From contig NZ_QUKD01000005.1 of assembly GCF_003480915.1 (NCBI RefSeq), positions 62,001 to 126,000 on the forward strand: a stretch of 64,000 bases of DNA, given 5' to 3'. Origin of the DNA: Parabacteroides sp. TM07-1AC. Its GTDB lineage: Bacteria; Bacteroidota; Bacteroidia; Bacteroidales; Tannerellaceae. The position numbers and the translations under genes were made by a program. This document shows positions 16,819 to 26,357 of the stretch, in pieces. Numbering within the stretch: position 1 is the stretch's first letter; each line of letters starts with the position of its first letter. The notes beneath the pieces were generated by a model, which did no database searches, was not told the DNA's origin, and saw only the letters and a list, made by a program, of their open reading frames with translations.

Positions 16819-19344
16819 CTATTCCTTGGTCTTACTTTCTTTCCTGTATGTCCAATACGACCATCCTATAGCAGCCAACAGCAATAACAGGATCAGGAAT
16901 GAGCTATAAGCCGATACATTGGCTGCCAAAACATATGTGTCCGGATAAAATTCGAAAACAACCGTATGTTCACCTGCCGGAACTACCATTCCGCGCAAGA
17001 TCCAATCGACCCGGAAATGCGGAACTTCTTTTCCATCCACATAAGCTTTCCAACCCGGTTGGTAATAGACTTCGGAAAATACAGCCAACTGATCGGAAGC
17101 GGCTTTCGTTTTATAGGTCAAACGGCTCGGACGATATTTTTCCAATACAATCGAAGCTGTCGAATCTTTTTGAGGAGTAAAACCTTCCAGATCTTTCGCA
17201 AAACGTTTATCCACAACAGCCGTTTCCAACGGATTGATCGTATTCAACGCATCTATCTCAGCATCCGCATTCTCCACAATTTCCACCTTATCCACAAACC
17301 AGGCATTGCCAAAAGCATACGGGTTACGGATCGGAGCCTGATCCGGATTATAGATGATATAGCGGGTATTCAGCATATTCAGAGATGGAGAAGCTGCTAA
17401 CACAGCATAAATATCATCTACCGACTGGGCTTTTTGTAAAGCACCAACTATATTCCTGTATTCAGGATCTAAACGATGATCGATCAGTTCCTGATATCTA
17501 CGTAGTTTAACGGCATGATATCCTCCGATAGAATGATGGAAGTAAGAGACATTGGTATCCTGCCACGGATTATTCAAACCGAACACGCGGAAGGACTCAT
17601 CCGTATCCTTCAATATCTCCTTATCCGCAACTGTCTCCTTATAGGTCTCCTGCGGTTTATCCTTGACATAATTACTATCATTCAGATAACGATGGTCTAC
17701 AGTCCATAAATCGACCAGTATCAGTACCGCAATGCCTGCACTCACAAACATGCCTGTTGTTTTCTTGTTCCCGGATTTCCAGAACCAAACAAGGAGTGCA
17801 GCCCCTAAGAGGATAAAGATCAACGAGCGCAATGCATCGGCTGAAGCCAAAGATGCGCGGTCCATCAACAGAGCTGTGTAATACCATTCCGGTACCTGAT
17901 TCTGAAACTGTGCATCATAAGCAGACTGGAAGTTCAGTAATAGCGTCGGCATTAACCAAAGTATCAAACAGAGACCTCCGGTCAGTCCCAAAGACCAAAA
18001 GAAACCTTTTTTCAAACGGGCTTCTTCCACCTTTTCCGCCAAAATTTCCTTTAATCCCCAGATACCTATAATCGGGAATACCAGACCAGGAATTACCAGC
18101 GCCATCTCTACCGTACGGAATTTATTGTATAATGGCAGATAATGGAACATGAAATCATTGAATGCATCGAAATTACGTCCCAGTGCCAGGAATGTCAGAA
18201 AGACAGATCCGCCCAGTAACCACCATTTCATCGGATTCTTAATCACAAACATACCCAGTACAAACAGGAAGCAAACCAATGCTCCAAAGTAAACCGGCCC
18301 TGAAGTGAAAGGTTTATCGCCCCAGTATGTATAAGTCTGTACTTCTTTTCCTACTTGTGCCCCATTCTTCTTCAGTTCTTTATACAATTCGGATGAACTG
18401 TCCAAAGTTCCTCCCGAACCACCTCCGTATACATCCGGAACCATTACTGTCAACAATTCTTTCCAGCCATAACTCCACTGGAAAGCATAATCTTTATCCA
18501 GACCGGAAGAGACCTTCTCTACGTTTCCGCTTTCATCAGCCTTAGGTGTCAACTCGGTAGCGCCACGGATGGAATGTTCTCCCAAATCCCAGTTGGCATA
18601 CATATGTTTGGCATTGGGTAAAACAGACAGAATCACACAGCCCGCCATGATCAGAGATGTCTTCATCCATTCTCCATAAGCTTTCTCTCTGATCTTCATT
18701 ACCGTATATCCTATATAAATAAACAGGCAGAGTAATACCAGGTAATAAGTGATCTGCACATGCCCGTTTGATAATGAGAACGCAACTCCCAGCAGGAACA
18801 ACACCGCTCCCCATAGCCATTTGCGCTTAAACAACAAGAACATACCTGCCAGCGTAATCGGCATATAGGCTATTACATAAGCCTTGACAATATGTCCGGC
18901 CTCAATAATAATGATATTATAAGAGGCAAAAGCAAAGGCTATAGCCCCGGCAATCGCCAACCACCAGTTTACCCCCATCACGCACATCAGCAGGTAAAAA
19001 CAGACCAGTCCTGTAAAGACCATAGCGGCATGAAAATAACCGGGCATTTTTAACAAGTTATCTACTACGGAGTAAGACGGTAACTCCAGAGCCGGATTAC
19101 CATATCCCGGTCCGTAAGGCATCCCGGAAAACATCGCATCAGACCAAATACTAAACTCACCTGGCTCAGCTGTCTTCGCATATTTTTCGACCTGACTACC
19201 ACCCTGCCCGGCAGCTTTTATATTATCTCCTTGCCGTATAACTTTCCCTTCAAACACAGCGGGAGAGAAATAGGCCATTACTAACCCCAGAAACAGGACA
19301 AGGGCTGCTACATGCTTTCCTACATTTTTAATTAAACTATGCAT
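16819..19344 (-). CDS. YfhO-family multi-pass membrane protein, probable GT-C glycosyltransferase
   Basis: 841 residues. About a dozen hydrophobic segments lie in residues 10-560, followed by a soluble domain (about 570-800) and a last hydrophobic helix near 815 (SSFLILLLLLAAIGWSYW). The first loop carries QGDN and PYGPGYGNP-type residues, and the late segment YQPGWKAYVDG is typical of Bacteroidota YfhO proteins. In Gram-positive bacteria YfhO relatives act as outward-facing GT-C enzymes that take sugar from a polyprenyl-phosphate carrier. It is the last gene of the glycan operon, 24 bases after a GT2 gene, so a late periplasmic glycosylation step is a reasonable inference. Confidence 0.85.
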   Translation of the reverse strand: MHSLIKNVGKHVAALVLFLGLVMAYFSPAVFEGKVIRQGDNIKAAGQGGSQVEKYAKTAEPGEFSIWSDAMFSGMPYGPGYGNPALELPSYSVVDNLLKMPGYFHAAMVFTGLVCFYLLMCVMGVNWWLAIAGAIAFAFASYNIIIIEAGHIVKAYVIAYMPITLAGMFLLFKRKWLWGAVLFLLGVAFSLSNGHVQITYYLVLLCLFIYIGYTVMKIREKAYGEWMKTSLIMAGCVILSVLPNAKHMYANWDLGEHSIRGATELTPKADESGNVEKVSSGLDKDYAFQWSYGWKELLTVMVPDVYGGGSGGTLDSSSELYKELKKNGAQVGKEVQTYTYWGDKPFTSGPVYFGALVCFLFVLGMFVIKNPMKWWLLGGSVFLTFLALGRNFDAFNDFMFHYLPLYNKFRTVEMALVIPGLVFPIIGIWGLKEILAEKVEEARLKKGFFWSLGLTGGLCLILWLMPTLLLNFQSAYDAQFQNQVPEWYYTALLMDRASLASADALRSLIFILLGAALLVWFWKSGNKKTTGMFVSAGIAVLILVDLWTVDHRYLNDSNYVKDKPQETYKETVADKEILKDTDESFRVFGLNNPWQDTNVSYFHHSIGGYHAVKLRRYQELIDHRLDPEYRNIVGALQKAQSVDDIYAVLAASPSLNMLNTRYIIYNPDQAPIRNPYAFGNAWFVDKVEIVENADAEIDALNTINPLETAVVDKRFAKDLEGFTPQKDSTASIVLEKYRPSRLTYKTKAASDQLAVFSEVYYQPGWKAYVDGKEVPHFRVDWILRGMVVPAGEHTVVFEFYPDTYVLAANVSAYSSFLILLLLLAAIGWSYWTYRKESKTKE

Positions 19345-19368
19345 ATATAACTATTCTATGATTATCTT

Positions 19369-20127
19369 TTAAACTTTCTTTCCCAGGCATTTCGCCGTAT
19401 AAAACCGTATGGCGAACCATACATGTAACAAGGAGGTCGATACAGTTCCATAATACTTACACATGATCTCGTATCTTTCTTTTAAAGAGGCTTTATGTTG
19501 AGTTGTACTAACTCCTCCCTCCAGAAAGTTAGAGAGTGTCATACGCGTATTATATATCTTATTTGCCTGCTTCATACAACGGATACACCAGTCAAAATCA
19601 GCAGAATAACGATATGTTAAATCATATAACGGAACAATAGTGCGTTTTGTTATAAACGACTGGTGACAAACTAACATCCCCATCCGGAAACTTTTCCATG
19701 ACAATTTATCCGGAGCCTTCAATCTACGTCTTCCCAAAGAATTTCCATTCTCATCAATGATTGAGGTTTCACCATAAATAATATCCGGCAAAACTTTTTT
19801 CTTTTGGATTAATGACGCTACCCGCTGAACCGTATCCGATGTATATAAGGAATCACCGGCATTAATAAACCATACATAATCACCGGTTACTTTTTGGAGT
19901 CCTTTGTTCATCGCATCATAGATTCCTTTATCCGGTTCACTTACCCAGTAAGAAATACCGGAAGCATACCGCTCGATAATATCGACCGTTCCATCAGTCG
20001 AGCCTCCATCTATGATGATATATTCAATATTGGAATAAGACTGGCTCAGAATATTCAAAATAGTCTGTTCCAACCAACGGGAGGCGTTGTAAGTGATTGT
20101 TATAATTGAAAAAACAGGGTTGTGCAT
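19369..20127 (-). CDS. Family 2 glycosyltransferase
   Basis: 252 residues, a minimal soluble GT-A fold: FSIITITYNASRWLEQTI at the start, the nucleotide-binding DGGSTDGT near residue 40, EPDKGIYDAMNKGL near 80, and the metal-site region WFINAGDSLY near 100. This is the WcaA-like type common in Bacteroidota surface-glycan loci. It overlaps nothing and sits three bases after the previous gene. The sugar donor and linkage cannot be read from the sequence. Confidence 0.92.
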   Translation of the reverse strand: MHNPVFSIITITYNASRWLEQTILNILSQSYSNIEYIIIDGGSTDGTVDIIERYASGISYWVSEPDKGIYDAMNKGLQKVTGDYVWFINAGDSLYTSDTVQRVASLIQKKKVLPDIIYGETSIIDENGNSLGRRRLKAPDKLSWKSFRMGMLVCHQSFITKRTIVPLYDLTYRYSADFDWCIRCMKQANKIYNTRMTLSNFLEGGVSTTQHKASLKERYEIMCKYYGTVSTSLLHVWFAIRFYTAKCLGKKV

Positions 20128-20130
20128 TCT

Positions 20131-21078
20131 TTATTTCAATTTTGCTTTTATAAAGTTCACAAATAGCTGAGGATTATGAATGGCCTTTTTTACTCCTCTA
20201 AGCCTGGCTTTCACTATTTCTTTCGATAGCATCCACTTTAATGTATACAGAAATCCGGAACGATGCACTTTGTTTTTATCCAAGACGTATTTGAATATGG
20301 AATATTTAGCTCTTCCCTGAAGATGTAAACAATAGAAACGGATCAGAGAAGGATCTCCTTTCAATCTCCCGTATGGAAGATTATCGACCCAATACACTTT
20401 CTTCTTTCCATTTTCATACTCAAATCCCAGATCCCATGTAATACATCCATCAAAACATACGCCATTTTCCGGAATTGCAATATCCGCCACGTTACAATCC
20501 TCATCATCCTGAAACCAGGTAAAAGCTGTCATATCACAAACACCACCTAATTGCTTATTGTCAATAAACCCCTGATACATGGTTTTCATTCTGCTTATAA
20601 GAGATTCTTTCGTATACATAGACATCATATATTCGCAAAATCTCGTAATAGATGATATATTAAACAGGGAACAGCCAGGTCCATATCTATTACAGATTGT
20701 AAAATCATAGGACTTATATTTTGATAAAACGGTATCTATATTACAATATAATAATACGTCCGAGTCCATACAGAAAAAATAGTCTAAGCCCTGAGCTTTT
20801 GCAAAATCCCAAGCATAGAACCATCGTTGAAAACAGATAAGCTCAAACTCATAAGGATTAGATGACATATGATCATAAACAGCTTCAAAAGACTTTGCCC
20901 CAGCCGAATAATCTTCCAGATTATAATGTTCTACAAAATCAAATTTACCTTTAGTAGAAGCATCACTAAGCAAACAAATCCGAGTATCCGGATTAAATAA
21001 ACGGATATGCTCTAAAACTGGTTTTAAATAAAATGTATTTCCCTTATGTACTAATATAACCGGAATCTTATTATCCAT
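20131..21078 (-). CDS. Putative glycosyltransferase, GT-A-like with DxD motif
   Basis: 315 residues, family less certain. It starts with IPVILVHKGNTFYLKPVLEHI, and the DSDVLLYCN segment near residue 103 looks like a DxD metal/nucleotide site, preceded by FCMD. The later region has ENGVCFDGCITWDLG and a tryptophan-rich YWVDNLPYGRL. No signal peptide or membrane helix is seen. Its place between a GT4 and a GT2 gene in one transcript supports a sugar-transfer role in the same glycan. It could instead be a capsular polysaccharide synthesis protein of unknown donor. Confidence 0.75.
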   Translation of the reverse strand: MDNKIPVILVHKGNTFYLKPVLEHIRLFNPDTRICLLSDASTKGKFDFVEHYNLEDYSAGAKSFEAVYDHMSSNPYEFELICFQRWFYAWDFAKAQGLDYFFCMDSDVLLYCNIDTVLSKYKSYDFTICNRYGPGCSLFNISSITRFCEYMMSMYTKESLISRMKTMYQGFIDNKQLGGVCDMTAFTWFQDDEDCNVADIAIPENGVCFDGCITWDLGFEYENGKKKVYWVDNLPYGRLKGDPSLIRFYCLHLQGRAKYSIFKYVLDKNKVHRSGFLYTLKWMLSKEIVKARLRGVKKAIHNPQLFVNFIKAKLK

Positions 21079-21090
21079 AATTTTCTATTT

Positions 21091-22167
21091 TCATACACAC
21101 TTATAATAAATATCGCATGTTGAATCAACCATCCTTTTTATTGAATACTCTTCAACCTTCATTTCCCCTCTATTTCGCAACGTATCAGCATATTCTTCAT
21201 CGTTTATAACTTTGGATACAGCATCCAAGATAGAATCACTATCATACGGATCAAAATAGCAAGCAGCTTCCCCTGCCACTTCAGGAAAACAACTAGCATC
21301 ACTTAAACAAACAGGACATTTGTTTTTAAAAGCTTCCAAAATAGGTATTCCAAAACCTTCATACAAAGATGGATATACAAACAACAATGCATATTTATAC
21401 AATGAAGCCAATTGTCTGTCATTTACAGATAACTGGATTAATTGATTTTGTATTTTCTCTTCCGAGAATAACAGTAATTCCTCCTTACTAAACGGCATTC
21501 CGGTACAAACAATTTTCAGTTCTCTGTTTTGCGCAAGTAAAGGAGCTACGGATTTTATGAAAAAATTGAAGTTCTTATAATTCTTCCTATCGCCAACATA
21601 TAGAATATAAGAATCAAAAAGGCGATCCACCGGGGTCGCAAAAGATTCATAACCATGATGAACGACTGATATCTTGTCGGGATTTATGTCGAACAAGTCT
21701 ACTATATCATTTTTAGTACATTGACTAACAGCAATAACATGCTCTGCCTTATTGATCAAGTTCTTTTTATATTCAGTAGTTTTATCATAGGGAGAGAACA
21801 AATCATGAAATTTCTCATGAATCATATCATGCACCGTTAATACGAAAGGCTTCTTGATAGATTTTAAGAAATAAGTAGAATAGTATGACGGATGAAACAG
21901 ATCAAACTCACCTTTCTTTATATGTTTGCAGGATACTCTATCATTAAAAAAATAATATACACGTCTCTTTATACGAAAGGAAGATATCAACGAAATCTGC
22001 TTAAGTTCCAACCCCATCATCTCTTTCAAATAATGATTCTCAGAATAGACAATAGGTAATTCATATTCCATATTCTGCGGCAGATTTTGCATTAGATTAC
22101 AAAAATAGCGAGTTACACCTCCATATTTTTGCATGGAAAACATTTGATGGTCATATAATATCTTCAT
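21091..22167 (-). CDS. Family 4 glycosyltransferase (GT-B fold)
   Basis: 358 residues. The N-terminal half starts MKILYDHQMFSMQKYGGVTRYF, with glycine-rich acceptor-side residues. The C-terminal half shows the retaining GT4 signature: ILYVGDRKNYKNF near residue 190, VYPSLYEGFGIPILEAF near 265, with the catalytic E-x7-E-type glutamates, then CPVCLSDASCFPEVAGEAACYFDP. It is soluble or peripherally membrane-bound in the cytoplasm. It belongs to the single minus-strand glycan operon, 12 bases from the next gene. GT4 members often transfer mannose, galactose or GlcNAc; which one applies here is unknown. Confidence 0.93.
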   Translation of the reverse strand: MKILYDHQMFSMQKYGGVTRYFCNLMQNLPQNMEYELPIVYSENHYLKEMMGLELKQISLISSFRIKRRVYYFFNDRVSCKHIKKGEFDLFHPSYYSTYFLKSIKKPFVLTVHDMIHEKFHDLFSPYDKTTEYKKNLINKAEHVIAVSQCTKNDIVDLFDINPDKISVVHHGYESFATPVDRLFDSYILYVGDRKNYKNFNFFIKSVAPLLAQNRELKIVCTGMPFSKEELLLFSEEKIQNQLIQLSVNDRQLASLYKYALLFVYPSLYEGFGIPILEAFKNKCPVCLSDASCFPEVAGEAACYFDPYDSDSILDAVSKVINDEEYADTLRNRGEMKVEEYSIKRMVDSTCDIYYKCV

Positions 22168-22180
22168 AATATACTTGAAG

Positions 22181-23164
22181 TTAAAAACGTTTTAAAAGTA
22201 TTCTTTTCATTCTTAACAACATATCATCTACTATATTTACAGGATACATAACATAAGGAGTAATCTCCTTTTCAACTATCTCTTTAGAAGAGATGTCAAT
22301 ATACTTATTGATATATGCTATTACAAATGGAAATATATTATATACGAATAATAATCTATTTCTTGACTCTTTTATAGAGGGTAACATTTCATTATAAATA
22401 GAATCTGCATTAGCTATTATTGCTCCAATTTCATCAATTGCTTCTTTCACATCCTGAATATCAATTAGTCTAACTGAATTCTCCGGAAAATATCGTTTAA
22501 TATTTTTACATCCGTAATATATAGGAACCGTGTATGCTAAAAATGGATCTGCTATTTTCTCTGTCCAATAATCATTTATACATGAATTCTCAATACAAAT
22601 TGAAAATTTGTATTGTAATAAAGCATCTGCTTTATCATCAACAATATTAATTCCTCTACCATAAAAGTCTACATCATCACCAAACTCAGACTGTATTCTT
22701 TTTAGAAATCTCAACCGTTCTTTATGTCCCGGAAGAAATGTTCGTGTAGAAGTAATAAATGATATTTTCTTCCTTTTTAAAGGAACATCCATTTGTTCAA
22801 TCTCTTCATAAGAAAATGATGGACTTTTTTCACGAAAATTATAACCAAAATACCATGGTAAAGCTTGTTGATCTCTATGGTTATTCAAATGCTTTAGTTT
22901 ATGAGCAGATATAACATGATCAAATAAAGTTAAAAAAGATCGAGAATAAACCTTTACAATTGGAGGTTCTCCTGATATGAAAAAAAATCCTCCTTTTCTA
23001 CATTTTAAATGATAGTATTGATTTATATTTTCATAAACAATCACAGAATCCCAAACAATATCTTCTTGCGAATTGAAAAAAAATTCATATCCATCTGTTT
23101 TCCAGTTAGAAGATAATTGTTTCTTAAATATTTCTACATCTGTAGATATCAAATTAATCTTCAT
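22181..23164 (-). CDS. Family 10 glycosyltransferase, probable fucosyltransferase
   Basis: 327 residues. The C-terminal half carries the GT10 signature: SICIENSCINDYWTEKIADPF followed by AYTVPIYYGCKNIKRYFPENS (about 192-240), where the family binds GDP-fucose. Known members are alpha-1,3/1,4-fucosyltransferases, including H. pylori FucT and Bacteroides enzymes. No heptad-repeat tail is present. No GDP-fucose synthesis genes (gmd, fcl, fkp) lie in the window, so the donor must come from elsewhere. Overlaps its upstream neighbour by four bases. This gene and its neighbours are strikingly AT-rich. Confidence 0.85.
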   Translation of the reverse strand: MKINLISTDVEIFKKQLSSNWKTDGYEFFFNSQEDIVWDSVIVYENINQYYHLKCRKGGFFFISGEPPIVKVYSRSFLTLFDHVISAHKLKHLNNHRDQQALPWYFGYNFREKSPSFSYEEIEQMDVPLKRKKISFITSTRTFLPGHKERLRFLKRIQSEFGDDVDFYGRGINIVDDKADALLQYKFSICIENSCINDYWTEKIADPFLAYTVPIYYGCKNIKRYFPENSVRLIDIQDVKEAIDEIGAIIANADSIYNEMLPSIKESRNRLLFVYNIFPFVIAYINKYIDISSKEIVEKEITPYVMYPVNIVDDMLLRMKRILLKRF

Positions 23165-24132
23165 TTCTCTACATTTTTTAGCAATAAGATTTTATCTGAA
23201 ATTCTCTTTAATTTCTTATATATATCATGAAGCCAAGTATATTTTAAATATTTAGCCAAAAATCCTCCATTTATCTCATCTTGAAAAGATCTGGATTTTT
23301 TTAATATATCATCATTATATCCTTTATAAGAAATAAACCGAACGGATGAATCTGATTGACCTAAATTAGGTTTTGCCCACCAAACGTTTTTATCTCCACA
23401 ATGTTCTCCAGTACCATCAAATCCCCAGTTTTGAGTTTTAGATTTAACAGGAAAGACAGAACACATATTGTGCTGGAACATATGGTAGTAAACTCGTAGG
23501 TCTCCAGCCACAATTTCTTTTCGTGAATCAGCTTGTAAAATCCCTTTTATATAAAAACCAATAGAAAGAAACTCCTTAAACTTTTTTTTGTCCTTCTTCA
23601 GTTCTGAATAACGATCATAATAATCATGATTTACAGACTCCCATCGATCTTTCCATGTCGCAAATCCCCATGGAGAATTACAGGGATAGAAAAAAACGTC
23701 TTCTTTATAATCAGAGGGTAAATCGAACGGTGCTTTAAAACCACAAATTGCAAAAATGTTTTTTTGCTCTCTATAGTAAGCCAAACCATCATTTAAATAT
23801 TGCAAAAAGTCATTAGAAACAACAATATCATCTTCCAGGAAGATAAAAGAATCATTCGTAGACAATACATCATCCAAAACTAAACCTATAGATTTCTGGG
23901 CTCCTAAATTCTTTTCCCTAAAAACAGGTCGTACTTCCTTAAAACCGTTTATTGAAGAAATATAATCACGTACTTTCCGTATTTTGTCAACATGCTCCTC
24001 TTTATATGCTGCATCTGAAACTACATACAATATAGACTCGATTGCCAATTTATTGGCTTTCAAAGACTCTACACACCTCCGTAAATGTTCCAATCGATCA
24101 TAAACGGATACAATGATAGGTGCATACATCAT
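23161..24132 (-). CDS. Glycosyltransferase, GT2/GNT-I-like with EDD motif
   Basis: 323 residues. It starts PIIVSVYDRLEHLRRCVESLKAN, a GT-A opening. The metal-binding region is FIFLEDDIVVSNDFLQYLND near residue 98; the EDD triplet resembles that of N-acetylglucosaminyltransferase I (GT13) rather than the plain DxD of GT2. CNSPWGFATWKDRW near 150 is a further recognisable block in bacterial relatives. No membrane helices. It overlaps the ACP gene by one base and the GT10 gene by four, so translation is probably coupled. The transferred sugar is unknown. Confidence 0.85.
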   Translation of the reverse strand: MMYAPIIVSVYDRLEHLRRCVESLKANKLAIESILYVVSDAAYKEEHVDKIRKVRDYISSINGFKEVRPVFREKNLGAQKSIGLVLDDVLSTNDSFIFLEDDIVVSNDFLQYLNDGLAYYREQKNIFAICGFKAPFDLPSDYKEDVFFYPCNSPWGFATWKDRWESVNHDYYDRYSELKKDKKKFKEFLSIGFYIKGILQADSRKEIVAGDLRVYYHMFQHNMCSVFPVKSKTQNWGFDGTGEHCGDKNVWWAKPNLGQSDSSVRFISYKGYNDDILKKSRSFQDEINGGFLAKYLKYTWLHDIYKKLKRISDKILLLKNVEK

Positions 24133-24353
24133 TATTTCAACTTTGCTTCTAAAAGACTCTTAATTGAATAATAACTTTTCAATTCTGCAATTTCTTCTGG
24201 TTCCAAAGATATATCAAACTCTGATTCGATTGAAATTATTAAATTAAGATGATTCATTGAATCCCATTTAGCACATGTCTGTTGTGAAATTGTTGTATCA
24301 ACTTGATCTAAACCAAAAGTTTGTTTTAGCACATTTAATATACGCTCTTCCAT
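24132..24353 (-). CDS. Acyl carrier protein (first of two)
   Basis: 73 residues, the normal ACP length. The phosphopantetheine site is the serine of WDSMNHLNLI (about residue 32), in the usual place before helix II, followed by IESEFDISLEPEEI. The surface is acidic. It is directly downstream of the FkbH-like gene (two-base gap), the arrangement in which FkbH proteins load a short acid onto an ACP. It is not the housekeeping acpP, which normally sits beside fabF. Confidence 0.92.
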   Translation of the reverse strand: MEERILNVLKQTFGLDQVDTTISQQTCAKWDSMNHLNLIISIESEFDISLEPEEIAELKSYYSIKSLLEAKLK

Positions 24354-24355
24354 AT

Positions 24356-25945
24356 TTACTTAAATTGTATTTTATAGAATGTTTTAATTTTTACACCATA
24401 TTCTTTTAAATCTAAAGAATACGTTTTAAGAGACTCCTTATTATCAACGATTGTAAAGCCCATTTTTTCATAGAAATTAGCGACTTGAGCATTCTTCATT
24501 GTAGGAATATAGACAGCCTCTACAAATTCAATACCTTCTGATCGTAACTTTTGTAAAACAGATTGAACAAATACCTCTTCTATTCCTTTTCCTAAAATTC
24601 GGCAACTTAGTAACAAAGTATCAATTATCCAAGACTTTCCATTCGGCTTCAAAAACATTGTTCCAGTTATACCACTGTCACCAAATTTATCTTTTACTTT
24701 AATACAATAGATCTTCCATCCATCTTTCGCAAATGCTAACAAATCAGAATCATTATAACGCTTAGTCGTCAAATTAAACTGATTTGTCTTTTGAGTCATT
24801 TGAGCAATACGAGATAAATTATATTCATTAAGAGATTGAACCTCTACCTCTATATTCAGACTCCCCAGATATTCATCCAAATTCGTAAATTTACATAATT
24901 CTTTTTGTCTATTTGCATTCGCTTTGTACTGAGCAGCTTTTTGCTTATCCTCATCTGTTAATGTATAAATCCGGAAGTAATCATTTAATAATAATTTAAA
25001 AAAGCTTGGCAGATCATATGGTTTATCTGGAAAATCAGGAACAGCAACCATCGGTAATAACTGTCTTACTAATTCTCTTTCCGCAGGATTATCATCTATG
25101 AAAACAAAACTATCTAATCCTATATTTAACTCTGTAGCTATATCCTGAATATTATCTGCTTTATTCTTCCAGTTGATCCTATAAGTCGTTATATAATCAT
25201 TTTTCAAGACTATATATGGATTCTTATTCCAAACATCCAATACATCCTGCTCATTATTTTTACTGCAGACAGTGAGAATGATACCTTTTCGAGTCAATTC
25301 TGCTAATGCTTCCTGGAAATATAAAAAAGCATTACCCGGATAATCCCCCCCAATCTTTATTCCACTTATACCATCTTCTCCCAAGATACCTCCCCAAAGC
25401 GTATTATCTAAATCCAAAACCAAACATTTTTTACGCTTCAATTGGATTTCATTAATTTTCTGAGTAAACCATTTTCGAAAAGATACAGCCAGTTTAGGAT
25501 TTAATCCAATCTGAGAAATAAAATAATATTTCCAATCAACAACTTCTTCTAAAGAATAATTTCGTATAAATTCCGAAAAATCTATAAATTTCACATTTTG
25601 ATGTTCTTTTGAAAAAGAATATATATTGGAATTGAATCTTTCTATTTCTTGAGTTAGTTCATAGTTTTCACTACTATATTTAAGAGGAAATAAATTCTCT
25701 AACGTAAAAACAATCAATTGTCTGTTCTCTGGTAATTGTTGATAGACAAGTCTTAATTTATCAAAATACTCAGATATTTCACCTACTAAAGAAGCTATAT
25801 CCGATTTAAACGGAACTTGATAAAACCAAATATAGGAAGTAGCATCAGTCGGAATAAATGATATATCACCATAACCACTATATTCAAATTCGGATGCTCC
25901 GAAGAAGATTTCAATTGTATTATTTCGAAAAACAAAATATTCCAT
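24356..25945 (-). CDS. FkbH-like protein: HAD-IIIC plus GNAT domains
   Basis: 529 residues. A leading domain of unclear fold (1-165) is followed by a HAD-superfamily IIIC domain with motif I CLVLDLDNTLWGGILGEDG (about 175) and FVFIDDNPAERELVRQ (about 280). The C-terminal part (about 370-515) resembles a GNAT acyltransferase, with GDSGITGTMFL and NAQVANFYEKMGF. Studied FkbH proteins take 1,3-bisphosphoglycerate, dephosphorylate it and place a glyceryl unit on an ACP. With an ACP gene two bases downstream, a glyceryl- or related hydroxyacyl-ACP is the likely product here. That substrate is inferred. Confidence 0.88.
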   Translation of the reverse strand: MEYFVFRNNTIEIFFGASEFEYSGYGDISFIPTDATSYIWFYQVPFKSDIASLVGEISEYFDKLRLVYQQLPENRQLIVFTLENLFPLKYSSENYELTQEIERFNSNIYSFSKEHQNVKFIDFSEFIRNYSLEEVVDWKYYFISQIGLNPKLAVSFRKWFTQKINEIQLKRKKCLVLDLDNTLWGGILGEDGISGIKIGGDYPGNAFLYFQEALAELTRKGIILTVCSKNNEQDVLDVWNKNPYIVLKNDYITTYRINWKNKADNIQDIATELNIGLDSFVFIDDNPAERELVRQLLPMVAVPDFPDKPYDLPSFFKLLLNDYFRIYTLTDEDKQKAAQYKANANRQKELCKFTNLDEYLGSLNIEVEVQSLNEYNLSRIAQMTQKTNQFNLTTKRYNDSDLLAFAKDGWKIYCIKVKDKFGDSGITGTMFLKPNGKSWIIDTLLLSCRILGKGIEEVFVQSVLQKLRSEGIEFVEAVYIPTMKNAQVANFYEKMGFTIVDNKESLKTYSLDLKEYGVKIKTFYKIQFK

Positions 25946-25954
25946 AGATAAAAC

Positions 25955-26356
25955 TTATTCCTCCAGTAATTCTATTAATCCAACTTCTCTATTAAACAAA
26001 AAACAAACTTTCTTATTATTTATAGCACAAGCTTCTACAGGTTTTCCCAGCAGAATGAAATGTTTCTTTTTTAACAGAACTATCGCCTCTTCAATATTTC
26101 GAACTAAATAGCAAGAATGATAAGGAGTCACCCCAACTTTTTCCAAAGTTTTGACTACCGGAGACTTATCATCCACAGGAGCTAAAAGTTCCAACATAGG
26201 CATCCCTTCCTTTGACAAAAAACAAATCCGGATATTTTGGATCGGATCAACAATCGTTTCTGATTTTTTATATCCAGCTTCTACATAATACCTAGCCGTT
26301 GCATCAATGTCAAAAACAGCAATTCCTATGTGATGAAATTTAAAATCTGGTAACAT
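25955..26356 (-). CDS. VOC-fold protein, methylmalonyl-CoA epimerase-like
   Basis: 133 residues with two beta-alpha-beta-beta-beta modules: FHHIGIAVFDIDATARYYVEAGY at the start and YHSCYLVRNIEEAIVLLKKKHF in the middle, ending REVGLIELLEE. His near residue 7, the mid-chain His and the terminal Glu are placed like the metal ligands of methylmalonyl-CoA epimerases and glyoxalases. Similar small VOC proteins occur beside FkbH genes in glycan and natural-product clusters. Here it sits between FkbH and KAS III with gaps of one and nine bases. It may act on an acyl-thioester intermediate; the reaction is unknown. Confidence 0.8.
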   Translation of the reverse strand: MLPDFKFHHIGIAVFDIDATARYYVEAGYKKSETIVDPIQNIRICFLSKEGMPMLELLAPVDDKSPVVKTLEKVGVTPYHSCYLVRNIEEAIVLLKKKHFILLGKPVEACAINNKKVCFLFNREVGLIELLEE

Positions 26357-26357
26357 G

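Noticed and set aside
16819..19344. Wzy polymerase or O-antigen ligase
   Set aside because: It has many membrane helices, but the large C-terminal soluble domain and the early loop residues fit YfhO, not Wzy or WaaL.
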